Source: Pseudomonas nabeulensis (GTDB taxonomy: Bacteria > Pseudomonadota > Gammaproteobacteria > Pseudomonadales > Pseudomonadaceae). Taken from it: 64,000 nucleotides of DNA. This document shows positions 16,823 through 25,850 of this stretch, piece after piece. Each line of letters opens with the position of its first letter. Positions within the stretch are counted from its first letter, which is position 1. The position numbers were made by a program, and so were the translations under genes. A model generated the notes under the pieces. It saw nothing but the letters and a program-made list of their open reading frames with translations. It was not told the origin of the DNA and did no database searches. Location: assembly GCF_004682045.1 (NCBI RefSeq), contig NZ_QUZT01000031.1:1-64000 (forward strand). Direction: 5' to 3'.

Positions 16823-18205
16823 ATGCGTCGCCTGTTATTCGCCTGCCTGCTCATGGGTTCTGCCCATGCCTTTGCCTTTGACCGCTTGCAAGTCGAGGGC
16901 TATACCCTGCCCAACGGCCTGCAATTGCTGCTCAAGCCGGGCACCGAACGCGGGCATGTGGCGATCCGGTTGGTGGTGGGCGTAGGCCTCGACGACTTCC
17001 CGTGTGAGGAAAAGGAACTGCCACACCTGCTGGAACACTTGCTGTTCAGCGGCATCGACGGCGGAGGTGAAGGCGACCTCGAAGACCGCATGCAAGCCCT
17101 CGGCGGCGAGTGGAACGCCTACACCAGCAATGCCGACACCACCTTCGTGATCGAGGCCCCGGCGCAAAACCAGCGCAAGGTGCTGGACCTGCTGCTGGCC
17201 ATCATCACCCGCACCGAGCTGACCGACGCCAATATCAGCGCCGCCAAGCAAGTGGTACAGCGCGAAGACGGCGGCCATTACTCGCACCTGCAACGCCTGC
17301 TGGACCGCCAGGACCTGGGCCACACCGCCAGCAACCAGCTGGCCGTTGAGCTGGGCCTCAAATGCGCCGAACGCGCCGAGGTCGATCACCTGACCCGCGA
17401 TCAATTGCAGGCCCTGCGCAACAACTGGTACGCCCCCAACAACATGACCCTGATCATCGTCGGCGACCTCGACAAACTGCTGCCTGCCTATCTGGAACGC
17501 ACTTACGGCGAACTCGATCCGGTCGATCCCACCGAGCACCCGGCACTCCCGGAAATCCAGCACACCGCCGCCAGCCACCGCGAACTGATCCACGGCTGGA
17601 TCGGTGACAGCGCCAAACTGCACTGGCTGTTCCCCGAACCGGTGCTGGACGACCAGCACGATGAAACCTACGACCTGCTCAAGGACTACCTAGACTGGGC
17701 GCTTTACCGCCAACTGCGCCTCAAGCACGCCTTGTCCTACGGCCCGTGGAGCGAGCGCGAAGTGCTCGGCGGCGTTGGTTTCCTCAGCCTGAACGCCGAC
17801 CTTGAGCGGGAAAACCTCCCCGAGGCCGAACAGGTACTGCAAGACCTGCGCGCACAATTGCTCAAGAACGGCCTCGACCCTGCGGTATTCGCCCGCCTGC
17901 AACAAGCCGCCATCGCCCGACAGGCCTGGGCAGTGCAGGGCAACAGCGCCCTGGCCGACTACTACTGGAGCGCCGCCGGCGACTACAACAACGGGCATTT
18001 CAGCGACCCGGTCAAACGCATCAAGGCGGTGAGCCTGGACCAGACCAACCAAGCCCTGCGTGAGGTGTTCAAACAACCCGGCTACTGGCGTATCGAAAAG
18101 CCTTTGCTGAGTTACGACGCCCTCAGTTGGATCGGCGTCGGCGTCGTCGGGCTGATCGCGATTGTATTGATCGGCGTGCGGGTTTATCGCAAACGGATCA
18201 CGTAA
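16823..18205 (+). CDS. Single-unit M16 metallopeptidase, membrane tethered
   Basis: Protein of 460 aa. A signal peptide (to about residue 18) is followed by an M16 peptidase domain with the inverted zinc motif HLLEH (His68, Glu71, His72) and the third ligand Glu148, exactly 76 residues after His72. A second inactive-like half follows, and a hydrophobic helix with a basic tail (about 432-460) should anchor it in the inner membrane facing the periplasm. M16 enzymes usually cut short or unfolded peptides, and many work as pairs; no partner gene is adjacent. It is followed 72 bases later by the DUF5924 gene. Confidence 0.88.
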   Translation: MRRLLFACLLMGSAHAFAFDRLQVEGYTLPNGLQLLLKPGTERGHVAIRLVVGVGLDDFPCEEKELPHLLEHLLFSGIDGGGEGDLEDRMQALGGEWNAYTSNADTTFVIEAPAQNQRKVLDLLLAIITRTELTDANISAAKQVVQREDGGHYSHLQRLLDRQDLGHTASNQLAVELGLKCAERAEVDHLTRDQLQALRNNWYAPNNMTLIIVGDLDKLLPAYLERTYGELDPVDPTEHPALPEIQHTAASHRELIHGWIGDSAKLHWLFPEPVLDDQHDETYDLLKDYLDWALYRQLRLKHALSYGPWSEREVLGGVGFLSLNADLERENLPEAEQVLQDLRAQLLKNGLDPAVFARLQQAAIARQAWAVQGNSALADYYWSAAGDYNNGHFSDPVKRIKAVSLDQTNQALREVFKQPGYWRIEKPLLSYDALSWIGVGVVGLIAIVLIGVRVYRKRIT

Positions 18206-18277
18206 TCAGGCACCGAAGACAGGGCTAAGACGTTATTCTGTCGGGGATTTTTTCCTACAAAGACTGCGAACCGCCGA

Positions 18278-19309
18278 ATGCAAAACCTGACCCGCTTGAT
18301 CACCCGCATCCTCGAACTGATGAAGCGCTACCCAGGGGTGATTGCACTCGGCGGCTTCATCTCGGGGGTGTGCAGCTTCATCCTGGTGGACCGCCAGCAA
18401 GGCATGGCCAGTTGGATCGCGGTGATCATGCTGGTGAGCTGGTTGTGGCTGATGCTGGAAAACAGCTTCACCCAGCTGTTCACCAAAGTGTTCAAGCGCG
18501 AAATCCCCGAACCGCTGCTGCGCTATGCGACGCAGATGATCCACCAGGAAAGCCTGTTCTTTGTACTGCCATTCTTTTTCGTCACCACCGCGTGGAACAG
18601 CGGCCAATCGGTATTCACCGGCCTGCTCGGCGCAGCGGCCCTGGTGTCGATCACCGACCCGCTGTACTACAAGTGGCTGGCACCCAAGCGCTCGCTGTTC
18701 CTGGCGCTGCACACCCTGACCCTGTTCGCCGCGCTGTTGACCGCGTTGCCGATCATCCTGCACCTGACCACCGCCGAGAGTTACAAACTGGCCCTTGGCG
18801 TGGCCATGCTGTTGTCGATCCCGAGCCTGGCGGTGAGCCTGCCGCTGCGCAGCGTCAAAGGCTGGGCAATGTTACTGGGGGTCACTGCCGCCATTGGCTG
18901 TGCCGGCTGGTTCCTACGCAGCTGGGTGCCACCGGCTACGTTGTGGATGACCGAAGTGGCGATCAGTACCTCGCTGCAAGACCGCACGCCAGGGGATGAC
19001 CTCAAGGAAGTCAGCGCCGCCCAACTGCGCAGCGGCGGGCTGTACGCCTACACCGCAATCAATGCGCCGCGCGGCCTGGATGAACGGATCTACCACGTGT
19101 GGCAATTCAACGGCAACGAGGTCGACCGCATTGCCCTGGACATTCATGGCGGGCGCAAAGAGGGTTATCGCGCCTGGACCCACAAGCAGAATTTCCCGGC
19201 CGATGCCGTGGGCCGCTGGCAGGTGCGGGTGCTGACCGAAGATGGTCAAGTGATCGGCGTGCTGCGCTTCAAAGTGACTGACACAGCACAAACGGACAAC
19301 CCAAAGTAG
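18278..19309 (+). CDS. DUF5924/DUF2914 membrane protein
   Basis: Protein of 343 aa. About seven membrane helices (residues 20-215) are followed by a soluble C-terminal domain (about 225-335) with the DUF2914 pattern: YHVWQFNGNEVDRIAL, then GRWQVRVLTEDGQVIGVLRF. The soluble part is probably periplasmic and of a beta-sandwich type. Function unknown. It lies between the M16 peptidase and the MCE transporter genes on the same strand and may be cotranscribed with either. Confidence 0.8.
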   Translation: MQNLTRLITRILELMKRYPGVIALGGFISGVCSFILVDRQQGMASWIAVIMLVSWLWLMLENSFTQLFTKVFKREIPEPLLRYATQMIHQESLFFVLPFFFVTTAWNSGQSVFTGLLGAAALVSITDPLYYKWLAPKRSLFLALHTLTLFAALLTALPIILHLTTAESYKLALGVAMLLSIPSLAVSLPLRSVKGWAMLLGVTAAIGCAGWFLRSWVPPATLWMTEVAISTSLQDRTPGDDLKEVSAAQLRSGGLYAYTAINAPRGLDERIYHVWQFNGNEVDRIALDIHGGRKEGYRAWTHKQNFPADAVGRWQVRVLTEDGQVIGVLRFKVTDTAQTDNPK

Positions 19310-19336
19310 GCTGTATCGTGCTATTACGTAGGAATT

Positions 19337-20512
19337 GTGGATAGCCAAACAAGCTCGGAGCTTATGACCAGTAGTTCAACGGCCGGCGCAGCCCAACTCG
19401 ATACGTCCACCACTCCGCCGTTACTCCGGATTACGGGGGACTGGACGCTTGCCCACTACGCCAAGCTGAAAAAGCTGTCGGACAAACTCGACGGCCAATA
19501 CGACGCCGGCGCGCGCATCGACCTCAATGGCCTCGGCGCGCTGGACACCGCCGGTGCATCGCTGCTGGTGGAACTGCTGGGCCCGACCCGTATCGAGCAA
19601 TCCGCCGAGCAAACCGATTGCAGCTTGTCCGCCGCCGACCGCGCATTGCTCAAGACGGTCTATCGCTCCCTCAATGATTTTTGCGTACCCGATAAAGCCC
19701 CGGAAGAAGCCGCTGGCATTCAGGTATTGGCACGTATTGGCCGGGCGGTGGATAAAGTCTGGCAAGACAGCAAGCAACTGCTGGGCTTTATCGGCCTGAT
19801 CCTGGAAACCTTCGCCCGCGGCATTTTCCGGCCCAAGCGCTGGCGCATCACGCCGATGGTTGCGCATATCGAGCAGACCGGCCTCGACGCGGCGCCGATC
19901 GTGGCCTTGCTGACCTTTCTGGTGGGCGCCGTGGTGGCGTTTCTTGGCGCCACGGTACTCAAGAGCTTTGGCGCGACGATCTTTACTGTCGACCTGGTGG
20001 CGTTCTCTTTCCTACGGGAATTCGGTGTATTGCTCACCGCCATCCTGATCGCCGGCCGCACCGCCAGTGCCTTTACCGCACAAATTGGCTCGATGAAGGC
20101 CAACGAAGAAATCGACGCCATCCGCACCCTGGGCCTGGACCCGATGGAGCTGCTGGTGCTACCACGCGTGTTGTCGCTACTGGTGGCGCTGCCGATGCTG
20201 ACTTTTTTGGCGATGCTCTCGGGCATTGTCGGCGGCGGGGTGGTGTGCGCCGTGGCGTTGGATATTTCACCGGCCATGTTCTTGTCGCTGCTGCAATCGG
20301 ATATCGGTGTGCAGCACTTCCTGGTGGGCATGGTGAAAGCGCCGGTCTTCGCCTTCCTGATTGCCGCCATTGGTTGCCTGGAAGGCTTCAAGGTCAGCGG
20401 CAGTGCTGAATCCGTCGGCGCCCACACCACCTCCAGCGTGGTGCAATCGATCTTTGTGGTGATCGTGCTGGATGCGGTCGCCGCGATGTTCTTTATGGAG
20501 ATGGGCTGGTGA
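19337..20512 (+). CDS. MCE transporter permease with N-terminal STAS domain (MlaE-like)
   Basis: Protein of 391 aa. Residues about 15-105 form a STAS-like domain (RIDLNGLGALDTAGASLLVELLG), and residues 130-391 the MlaE permease (GRTASAFTAQIGSMKANEEIDAIRTLGLDPMELLVLPRV). The fusion merges the roles of MlaE and MlaB. It should be the inner membrane part of an ABC system moving lipids between the membranes. I take the GTG at 19337, preceded by TAGGAA; an ATG 27 bases later is possible. Its stop overlaps the start of the ATPase gene. Confidence 0.88.
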   Translation: MDSQTSSELMTSSSTAGAAQLDTSTTPPLLRITGDWTLAHYAKLKKLSDKLDGQYDAGARIDLNGLGALDTAGASLLVELLGPTRIEQSAEQTDCSLSAADRALLKTVYRSLNDFCVPDKAPEEAAGIQVLARIGRAVDKVWQDSKQLLGFIGLILETFARGIFRPKRWRITPMVAHIEQTGLDAAPIVALLTFLVGAVVAFLGATVLKSFGATIFTVDLVAFSFLREFGVLLTAILIAGRTASAFTAQIGSMKANEEIDAIRTLGLDPMELLVLPRVLSLLVALPMLTFLAMLSGIVGGGVVCAVALDISPAMFLSLLQSDIGVQHFLVGMVKAPVFAFLIAAIGCLEGFKVSGSAESVGAHTTSSVVQSIFVVIVLDAVAAMFFMEMGW

Positions 20513-21312
20513 GTCGTCTACACCGAGCGCCCACTGAGGCGGTGATTGAAGTGCGCGGCCTGTGCAACCGCTTTGGCCGCCAGAGCGTGCACCAGAACCT
20601 CGACCTGGATTTGTACAAAGGCGAGATCCTGGCGGTGGTTGGCGGCTCGGGCAGCGGTAAGTCGGTATTGCTGCGCAGCATCGTCGGCCTGCGTCGGCCC
20701 AGCGAAGGTGAAGTGCGAGTGTTTGGCAAGAACCTGCCGAGCCTGTCGGAACATGAACGCTCGCTGGTGGAACGGCGCTTTGGCGTGTTGTTCCAGAAGG
20801 GCGCTTTGTTCTCCTCGCTGACCGTCACCGAGAACGTCGCGCTGCCATTGATCGAGCATGCAGGCCTCAGCCGTCGCGATGCCGAGCACTTGGCTGCGGT
20901 GAAACTGGCCCTGGCCGGGTTGCCGCTGTCGGCCGCCGATAAATACCCGGCCTCGTTGTCCGGCGGCATGATCAAGCGAGCTGCCCTGGCCCGCGCCCTG
21001 GCCCTGGACCCGGACATCCTGTTTCTCGACGAACCCACCGCCGGCCTCGATCCGATTGGTGCGGCGCAGTTCGACCAACTGATCCTGACCCTGCGCGATG
21101 CGCTGGGCTTGAGCGTGTTTCTGGTCACCCACGACCTGGACACGCTGTACACCATCACCGACCGCGTGGCGGTGCTGGCGCAGAAGAAAGTGCTGGTGGC
21201 GGATGCCATCGATGTCGTCTCGGAAACCGACGACGCCTGGATTCACGAATATTTCCACGGCCCCCGAGGCCGCGCGGCATTGGATGCCGCTCAATCGCTC
21301 AACGAGGTATGA
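20509..21312 (+). CDS. MCE transporter ATP-binding protein (MlaF-like)
   Basis: Protein of 267 aa. ABC ATPase with Walker A GGSGSGKS (45-52), signature LSGGM, Walker B ILFLDEPTAGLDP and switch His in VTHD. The best resemblance is to MlaF, which drives phospholipid transport. The GTG start overlaps the permease stop (GTGA), showing translational coupling. This is a second Mla-like set; pseudomonads carry their main one (ttg2/mla) elsewhere. Confidence 0.92.
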   Translation: MSRLHRAPTEAVIEVRGLCNRFGRQSVHQNLDLDLYKGEILAVVGGSGSGKSVLLRSIVGLRRPSEGEVRVFGKNLPSLSEHERSLVERRFGVLFQKGALFSSLTVTENVALPLIEHAGLSRRDAEHLAAVKLALAGLPLSAADKYPASLSGGMIKRAALARALALDPDILFLDEPTAGLDPIGAAQFDQLILTLRDALGLSVFLVTHDLDTLYTITDRVAVLAQKKVLVADAIDVVSETDDAWIHEYFHGPRGRAALDAAQSLNEV

Positions 21313-21313
21313 C

Positions 21314-22252
21314 ATGGAAACCCGAGCCCATCATGTGATGATCGGTCTGTTCAGCGTAATCGTGGTGGTCGGCGCGATGCTGTTTGGCCTGTGGCTGGCC
21401 AAATCCAGCGTCGACAGTGCCTTCCAGGATTACGAGGTGGTGTTCAACGAGGCGGTCAGCGGCCTGTCCCAAGGCAGTTCGGTGCAGTACAGCGGGATCA
21501 AGGTGGGCGATGTGACCGCCTTGCGCCTGGACCCGAACGACCCGCGCCGCGTACTGGCACGTATCCGCTTGTCCGGGCAGACGCCGATCAAGGAAGACAC
21601 CCAGGCCAAGCTCGCCCTGACCGGTATCACCGGCACGTCGATCATCCAGCTCAGCGGTGGCACACCACAAAGCCCGGAACTCAAGGGCAAGGACGGCAAC
21701 CTGCCGGAAATCATCGCCTCGCCATCGCCCATCGCGCGCCTGCTCAATAACAGCAACGACCTGATGACCAGCATCAACCTGCTGCTGCACAACGCCAACC
21801 GTATGTTCTCCCACGAGAACGTCGACCGCTTGAGCAACACCCTGGATAACCTGCAACAAACCACCGGCGCCATCGCCGAACAACGTGGCGATATCAAGCT
21901 GGTGATGCAGCAACTGATGCAAGTGAGCAAGCAGGCCGGCGCTGCCCTGGAGCAAACCACCGTACTGATGCGCAGCGCCAACGGCCTGCTCAACGATCAA
22001 GGCAAACAGGCCTTCGGCAGCGCCGAGCAGGCCATGAAGTCCCTTGAGCAAAGCACCGCGACCATCAACACCTTGCTGACCAACAACAAGGACTCGGTCA
22101 ACAGCGGCATGCAAGGGCTTAACGAACTGGCGCCAGCCGTACGCGAGCTGCGCGAAACCCTCGGCTCGCTGCGCGCCATCTCCCGCCGCCTGGAAGCCAA
22201 CCCCAGCGGTTACCTGCTGGGCAGCGACAAGAACAAGGAGTTCACGCCATGA
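21314..22252 (+). CDS. MCE-domain periplasmic lipid-binding protein (MlaD-like)
   Basis: Protein of 312 aa. An N-terminal membrane anchor (8-29) is followed by one MCE domain (about 38-115: VSGLSQGSSVQYSGIKVGDV, LTGITGTSIIQLSGG) and a long helical C-terminal part (170-300) able to form a coiled coil. MlaD-type proteins form hexameric rings that pass lipids across the periplasm. The long helical tail is more like PqiB/YebT-type needles than short MlaD. The ATG lies one base after the ATPase stop. Confidence 0.92.
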   Translation: METRAHHVMIGLFSVIVVVGAMLFGLWLAKSSVDSAFQDYEVVFNEAVSGLSQGSSVQYSGIKVGDVTALRLDPNDPRRVLARIRLSGQTPIKEDTQAKLALTGITGTSIIQLSGGTPQSPELKGKDGNLPEIIASPSPIARLLNNSNDLMTSINLLLHNANRMFSHENVDRLSNTLDNLQQTTGAIAEQRGDIKLVMQQLMQVSKQAGAALEQTTVLMRSANGLLNDQGKQAFGSAEQAMKSLEQSTATINTLLTNNKDSVNSGMQGLNELAPAVRELRETLGSLRAISRRLEANPSGYLLGSDKNKEFTP

Positions 22253-22860
22253 AGCGTGCTTACCAAATGATCGCCCCCATGGCCCTGGCACTGATCAGCG
22301 CCTGCTCGATCCTGCCCAAGCCGGACCCGTCAGACGTGTACCGCCTGGCATCGACGCAAACCGCCAGCCAAGGCACCCCGGTGGCCTGGTCGCTGCGTGT
22401 GACCAAGCCGCAGACCAGCGAATTCCTCGACAGCCCGCGCATTGCCGTGGTGCCCAATGGCGATCTGATCAGCAGCTACGCGAATTCACGCTGGAGCGAC
22501 CCGTCGCCGGTGCTGTTGCGCAACCGCTTTATGGATGGCTTCCAGCGTGATGGGCGCGTGACCTTATTGAGCACCGACGAGACCAATCTGCAGGCCGACT
22601 ATGAGCTGGGCGGGCAGTTGCAGGCGTTTCAGAGTGAATATCACGGGAATGCCGTTGAGGTAGTGGTTCGCCTGGATGCGCGGTTGGTGCGCGGCAGTGA
22701 TCAGCGGATTATTGCCAGTCGGCGGTTTGAAGTGCGTCAGCCGGTGGGGGATACCAAGGTGCCGGCGGTGGTGGCCGGGTTTGGACAGGCGGGGGATCAG
22801 TTGAATAAGCAGGTGGTGGATTGGGTGGTGCAGCAGGGCAACAGTGTTGTGAAACATTAA
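22249..22860 (+). CDS. PqiC-like outer membrane lipoprotein of the MCE transporter
   Basis: Protein of 203 aa with a lipoprotein signal (LISAC, Cys19) and the ABC-type transport auxiliary / PqiC (DUF330) pattern: DVYRLAS, then a beta-rich region with PRIAVVPNGDLISSYANSRWSDP. It should sit in the outer membrane and receive the MCE tunnel. ATGA overlap with the preceding gene makes this the fourth coupled gene of the operon. A REPIN follows the stop. Confidence 0.88.
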   Translation: MKRAYQMIAPMALALISACSILPKPDPSDVYRLASTQTASQGTPVAWSLRVTKPQTSEFLDSPRIAVVPNGDLISSYANSRWSDPSPVLLRNRFMDGFQRDGRVTLLSTDETNLQADYELGGQLQAFQSEYHGNAVEVVVRLDARLVRGSDQRIIASRRFEVRQPVGDTKVPAVVAGFGQAGDQLNKQVVDWVVQQGNSVVKH

Positions 22861-22867
22861 GGGCCTC

Positions 22868-22957
22868 ATCGGGGGCAAGCCCCCTCCCACCTTTGACTGT
22901 GTTCACACATAGAGATCTGTGAACCCAATCCACTGTGGGAGGGGGCTTGCCCCCGAT
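22868..22957. repeat. REPIN-like element, copy 2
   Basis: ATCGGGGGCAAGCCCCCTCC is followed after about 40 bases by its inverted mate GGGGGCTTGCCCCCGAT. It fills the gap between two convergent genes, so it may serve as a bidirectional terminator or 3-prime stabiliser. Confidence 0.92.
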
Positions 22958-22970
22958 AGCGATCTCAGCC

Positions 22971-24200
22971 TCAGCCAAAGAACCAGTAGCACACCGCAAT
23001 AGCCGCCACCACACCAGCCAGCTCAGCCAGCAGCGCACACCCGACAGCATGCCGCGCACGCTGAATCCCCACCGACCCAAAGTACACCGCCAGCACATAG
23101 AAGGTGGTCTCGGTACTGCCCTGAATCGTCGCCGCCACCAACGCCGGGAAGCTGTCCACGCCTTGGGTCTGCATGGTCTCGATCAACATCGCCCGCGCGG
23201 CACTGCCGGAGAATGGCTTGACCATCGCGGTCGGCAACGCATCGACAAAACGCGTATCCATGCCGGTCCAGGCCACCAGATGGCGAATGCCTTCCAGGCC
23301 GAAATCCAGCGCACCCGAGGCACGCAGCACGCCGACGGCACACAGCATCGCCACCAGGTACGGCAACAGGTTCTTGGCGACGTCAAAGCCCTCTTTGGCG
23401 CCTTCGACAAACGCCTCGTACACCTTGACCTTGCGCAGCGCACCAATCACCAGGAACAGCATGATCAGGCCAAACAACGTCAGGTTGCCGAGGATCGAAG
23501 ACAAGCCGGCCAGCGCCGTGGCGGACAAGGTCGCCAGCAGCGCCATGAAACCACCCAGCACCAACGCGCCAGGAACCAGATAGGCCAGCACCACCGGATC
23601 CCACAGCCGCAAGCGCTGCATGATTGCCACCGACAGCAGGCCCACCAACGTCGAAGCACTGGTGGCCAGCAGGATCGGCAGGAACACCAATGTCGGGTCG
23701 GCGGCGCCTTGCTGGGCGCGGTACATAAAGATGGTCACCGGCAGCAGCGTCAGCGAAGACGCGTTGAGCACCAGGAACAGGATCTGCGCGTTGCTGGCAG
23801 TGTTGGGGATGGGGTTGAGTTCCTGCAGCGCCTTCATGGCCTTCAAGCCGATAGGCGTGGCTGCGTTGTCCAGGCCCAGGCCGTTGGCGGCGAAGTTGAG
23901 GGTGATCAAGCCGATGGCGGGGTGGCCGGCCGGCACTTCCGGCATCAAGCGGCGGAACAGCGGACCGAGGGCCTTGGCCAGCCAATCGACGATCCCGGCT
24001 TTTTCGGCGATACGCAAAAAGCCCAGCCACAAGGTCAGGGTGCCGAACAGCAACACCATCACTTCCACCGAGAGCTTGGCCATGGCGAAAATGCTTTCGA
24101 CCATCGCCGCAAAAATCCCGGCGTTACCGCCCACCAGCCATTGCGCCAGTGCTGACACCATTGCCACGACAAAGAAGCCAAGCCACAGGCCATTGAGCAT
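22971..24200 (-). CDS. SpmA/SpmB-like nucleoside-recognition (Gate) membrane protein
   Basis: Protein of 409 aa. The first half resembles spore maturation protein A (TLNFAANGLGLDNAATPIGLKAMKALQ), the second half SpmB (AMVKPFSGSAARAMLIETM, GSTETTFYVLAVYFGSVGI), fused into one chain with about 9-10 helices. Such proteins occur in many non-sporulating bacteria; the transported substrate is unknown, and the spore name is historical. It is convergent with the MCE operon and downstream of gltP on the same strand, about 100 bases away. Confidence 0.85.
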   Translation of the reverse strand: MLNGLWLGFFVVAMVSALAQWLVGGNAGIFAAMVESIFAMAKLSVEVMVLLFGTLTLWLGFLRIAEKAGIVDWLAKALGPLFRRLMPEVPAGHPAIGLITLNFAANGLGLDNAATPIGLKAMKALQELNPIPNTASNAQILFLVLNASSLTLLPVTIFMYRAQQGAADPTLVFLPILLATSASTLVGLLSVAIMQRLRLWDPVVLAYLVPGALVLGGFMALLATLSATALAGLSSILGNLTLFGLIMLFLVIGALRKVKVYEAFVEGAKEGFDVAKNLLPYLVAMLCAVGVLRASGALDFGLEGIRHLVAWTGMDTRFVDALPTAMVKPFSGSAARAMLIETMQTQGVDSFPALVAATIQGSTETTFYVLAVYFGSVGIQRARHAVGCALLAELAGVVAAIAVCYWFFG

Positions 24201-24252
24201 CAGTTAAATCCCCCAAAAGATGGGCCGAATGATAGCGGGGCTGACAGAAACG

Positions 24253-24279
24253 ACAAACCCCGGATTTCCCGGGGTTTGT
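24253..24279 (-). terminator. Hairpin after gltP, probable terminator
   Basis: ACAAACCCCGG / CCGGGGTTTGT form a perfect 11-bp stem with a 5-base loop, 19 bases beyond the gltP stop on the minus strand. The following T content is modest (CGTTTCTGTC), so termination may be partial. Confidence 0.7.
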
Positions 24280-24297
24280 GTTTAGGCAGGCGAGGTA

Positions 24298-25629
24298 TCA
24301 GCTGCGGGTCGCTTGAGCGGCCGGCGCGGCTTCCTTGCTGCGCCAGTGCGGCAGGGAGTTCCAGTAGCGCTGGCCCTTGGCATCGTCGTACATGCCTTCC
24401 CAACGGGCGATAACCAGTACGGCCAGGGCGTTGCCGATCACGTTCAGGGCGGTACGCGCCATGTCCATGATGCGGTCGACACCGGCGATGAATGCCAGGC
24501 CTTCCAGCGGAATACCGACGCTGCCCAGCGTGGCCAGCAGCACCACGAAGGACACACCCGGCACACCGGCGATGCCTTTGGAGGTGACCATCAGCGTCAA
24601 CACCAGCATCAGTTGCTGGCCAACCGACAGGTCGATGCCATACAGCTGGGCGATAAAGATCGCGGCGATGCTCTGGTACAGGGTCGAGCCGTCGAGGTTG
24701 AACGAGTAACCGGTCGGCACCACAAAGCTGCAGATCGCTTTTGGCGCACCGTAGGCTTCCATCTTCTCGATCACGCGCGGCAGCACGGTCTCGGAGCTGG
24801 CGGTGGAGTAAGCCAGGACCAGCTCATCCTTGAAGATGCGCATCAGCTTGATCACCGAGAAGCCAAACAGGCGTGCGATCAGGCCCAGTACTACGAAGGC
24901 GAAGAACAGAATGGCGACGTAAACCAGGATCACCAGCTTGGCCAGTGGCAGCAAGGAAGCGAAACCGAAGTTCGCCACGGTCACCGCGATCAGTGCGAAC
25001 ACGCCGATTGGCGCGTATTTCATGATCATGTGGGTGACTTTGAACATGCTCTCGGACACGCCCTGGAACATGTTCACCAGCGGCTCGCGCAACTCAGGCT
25101 TGAGGCTCGACAGGCCCAGGCCGAACAGCACCGAGAAGAAGATGATCGGCAACATTTCGCCACGGGCAACGGCAGCGAAGATGTTCGATGGGATCAGGTT
25201 GAGGATGGTCTGGATAAACGCATGCTCATGCTGCACTTCGGCGGCGGTGGCCGTGTATTTGGAGATATCGACGGTACCCAGGGTACTCATGTCGATGCCG
25301 GCGCCGGGGTGGAACAGGTTGGCCAGCAACAGGCCAACCACGATGGCGATGGTGGTGACCACTTCGAAGTAAAGGATGGTTTTGACGCCGATACGCCCGA
25401 GTTTCTTCGCGTCACCGACACCGGCAATGCCGACGATCAGCGAGGAGATCACAATCGGGATCACGATCATCTTGATCAGGCGGATAAAGATATCGCCCGC
25501 TGGCTGCAACACATTGCTGATCCACCAGGCTTTTTCAGCACTGAAATGGTTGAGCACTGCACCGATTGCGATCCCGAGTACCAAACCGATGAGGATCTGC
25601 CAGGCGAGGCTTAGCTTTGCCTTCTTCAT
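24298..25629 (-). CDS. gltP: Proton/glutamate-aspartate symporter
   Basis: Protein of 443 aa, DAACS family, with eight helices and two hairpin loops. Key motifs are the serine-rich YSTASSETVLPRV (HP1), the NLDGSTLYQ loop and SKGIAGVPGVSFV (HP2), followed by the substrate helix with MDMARTALNVIGNALA. The N-terminus SLAWQILIGLVLGI closely matches E. coli GltP, which supports the name over DctA, although C4-dicarboxylate uptake is not excluded. AAGGG precedes the ATG. Its promoter lies in the complex region 25630-26356. Confidence 0.88.
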   Translation of the reverse strand: MKKAKLSLAWQILIGLVLGIAIGAVLNHFSAEKAWWISNVLQPAGDIFIRLIKMIVIPIVISSLIVGIAGVGDAKKLGRIGVKTILYFEVVTTIAIVVGLLLANLFHPGAGIDMSTLGTVDISKYTATAAEVQHEHAFIQTILNLIPSNIFAAVARGEMLPIIFFSVLFGLGLSSLKPELREPLVNMFQGVSESMFKVTHMIMKYAPIGVFALIAVTVANFGFASLLPLAKLVILVYVAILFFAFVVLGLIARLFGFSVIKLMRIFKDELVLAYSTASSETVLPRVIEKMEAYGAPKAICSFVVPTGYSFNLDGSTLYQSIAAIFIAQLYGIDLSVGQQLMLVLTLMVTSKGIAGVPGVSFVVLLATLGSVGIPLEGLAFIAGVDRIMDMARTALNVIGNALAVLVIARWEGMYDDAKGQRYWNSLPHWRSKEAAPAAQATRS

Positions 25630-25656
25630 GTCATTACCCTTACTTCAAGTGGACGT

Positions 25657-25800
25657 ATGGCAAATGCGCCAGCTGCAACGCTCGAGAGCGAAAAAGTGTG
25701 TGCATCTGCCTCCATGGAAGGTCACCGCAGCGTGGCCGAAATGGCTTACTGGCAGGCGAAAAAAGGCGCAACTATTCCGATGCAAGAAGGCGGCGTCTAA
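25657..25800 (+). CDS. Possible small protein of 47 aa
   Basis: The frame reads MANAPAATLESEK at the start and SVAEMAYWQAKKGATIPM near the end, with reasonable codon use. The helix AEMAYWQAKKG vaguely recalls DUF2934-type small proteins. A canonical terminator follows 15 bases after the stop, which supports a plus-strand transcript. Against it: the Shine-Dalgarno is weak (AAGTGGA), and the start lies only 27 bases from the divergent gltP start, so the gltP promoter would lie within it. No function can be assigned. Confidence 0.42.
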   Translation: MANAPAATLESEKVCASASMEGHRSVAEMAYWQAKKGATIPMQEGGV

Positions 25801-25814
25801 TGCCGTAAACGCCT

Positions 25815-25844
25815 ACCCTATGCCGAATCGGCATGGGTTTTTTT
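25815..25844 (+). terminator. Rho-independent terminator after the small ORF
   Basis: CCCTATGCCGA / TCGGCATGGG, with one bulged T, is followed by seven or more T residues. It is a canonical plus-strand terminator with no other plus-strand gene to serve. Confidence 0.82.
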
Positions 25845-25850
25845 CATAAT

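Noticed and set aside
22935..24155. 406-codon plus-strand frame opposite the SpmA/SpmB-like gene
   Set aside because: It begins inside a REPIN and mirrors a membrane protein; no domain is visible.
24313..25614. 433-codon plus-strand frame opposite gltP
   Set aside because: His/Asp/Gln-rich mirror of membrane helices, a common artefact opposite hydrophobic proteins.
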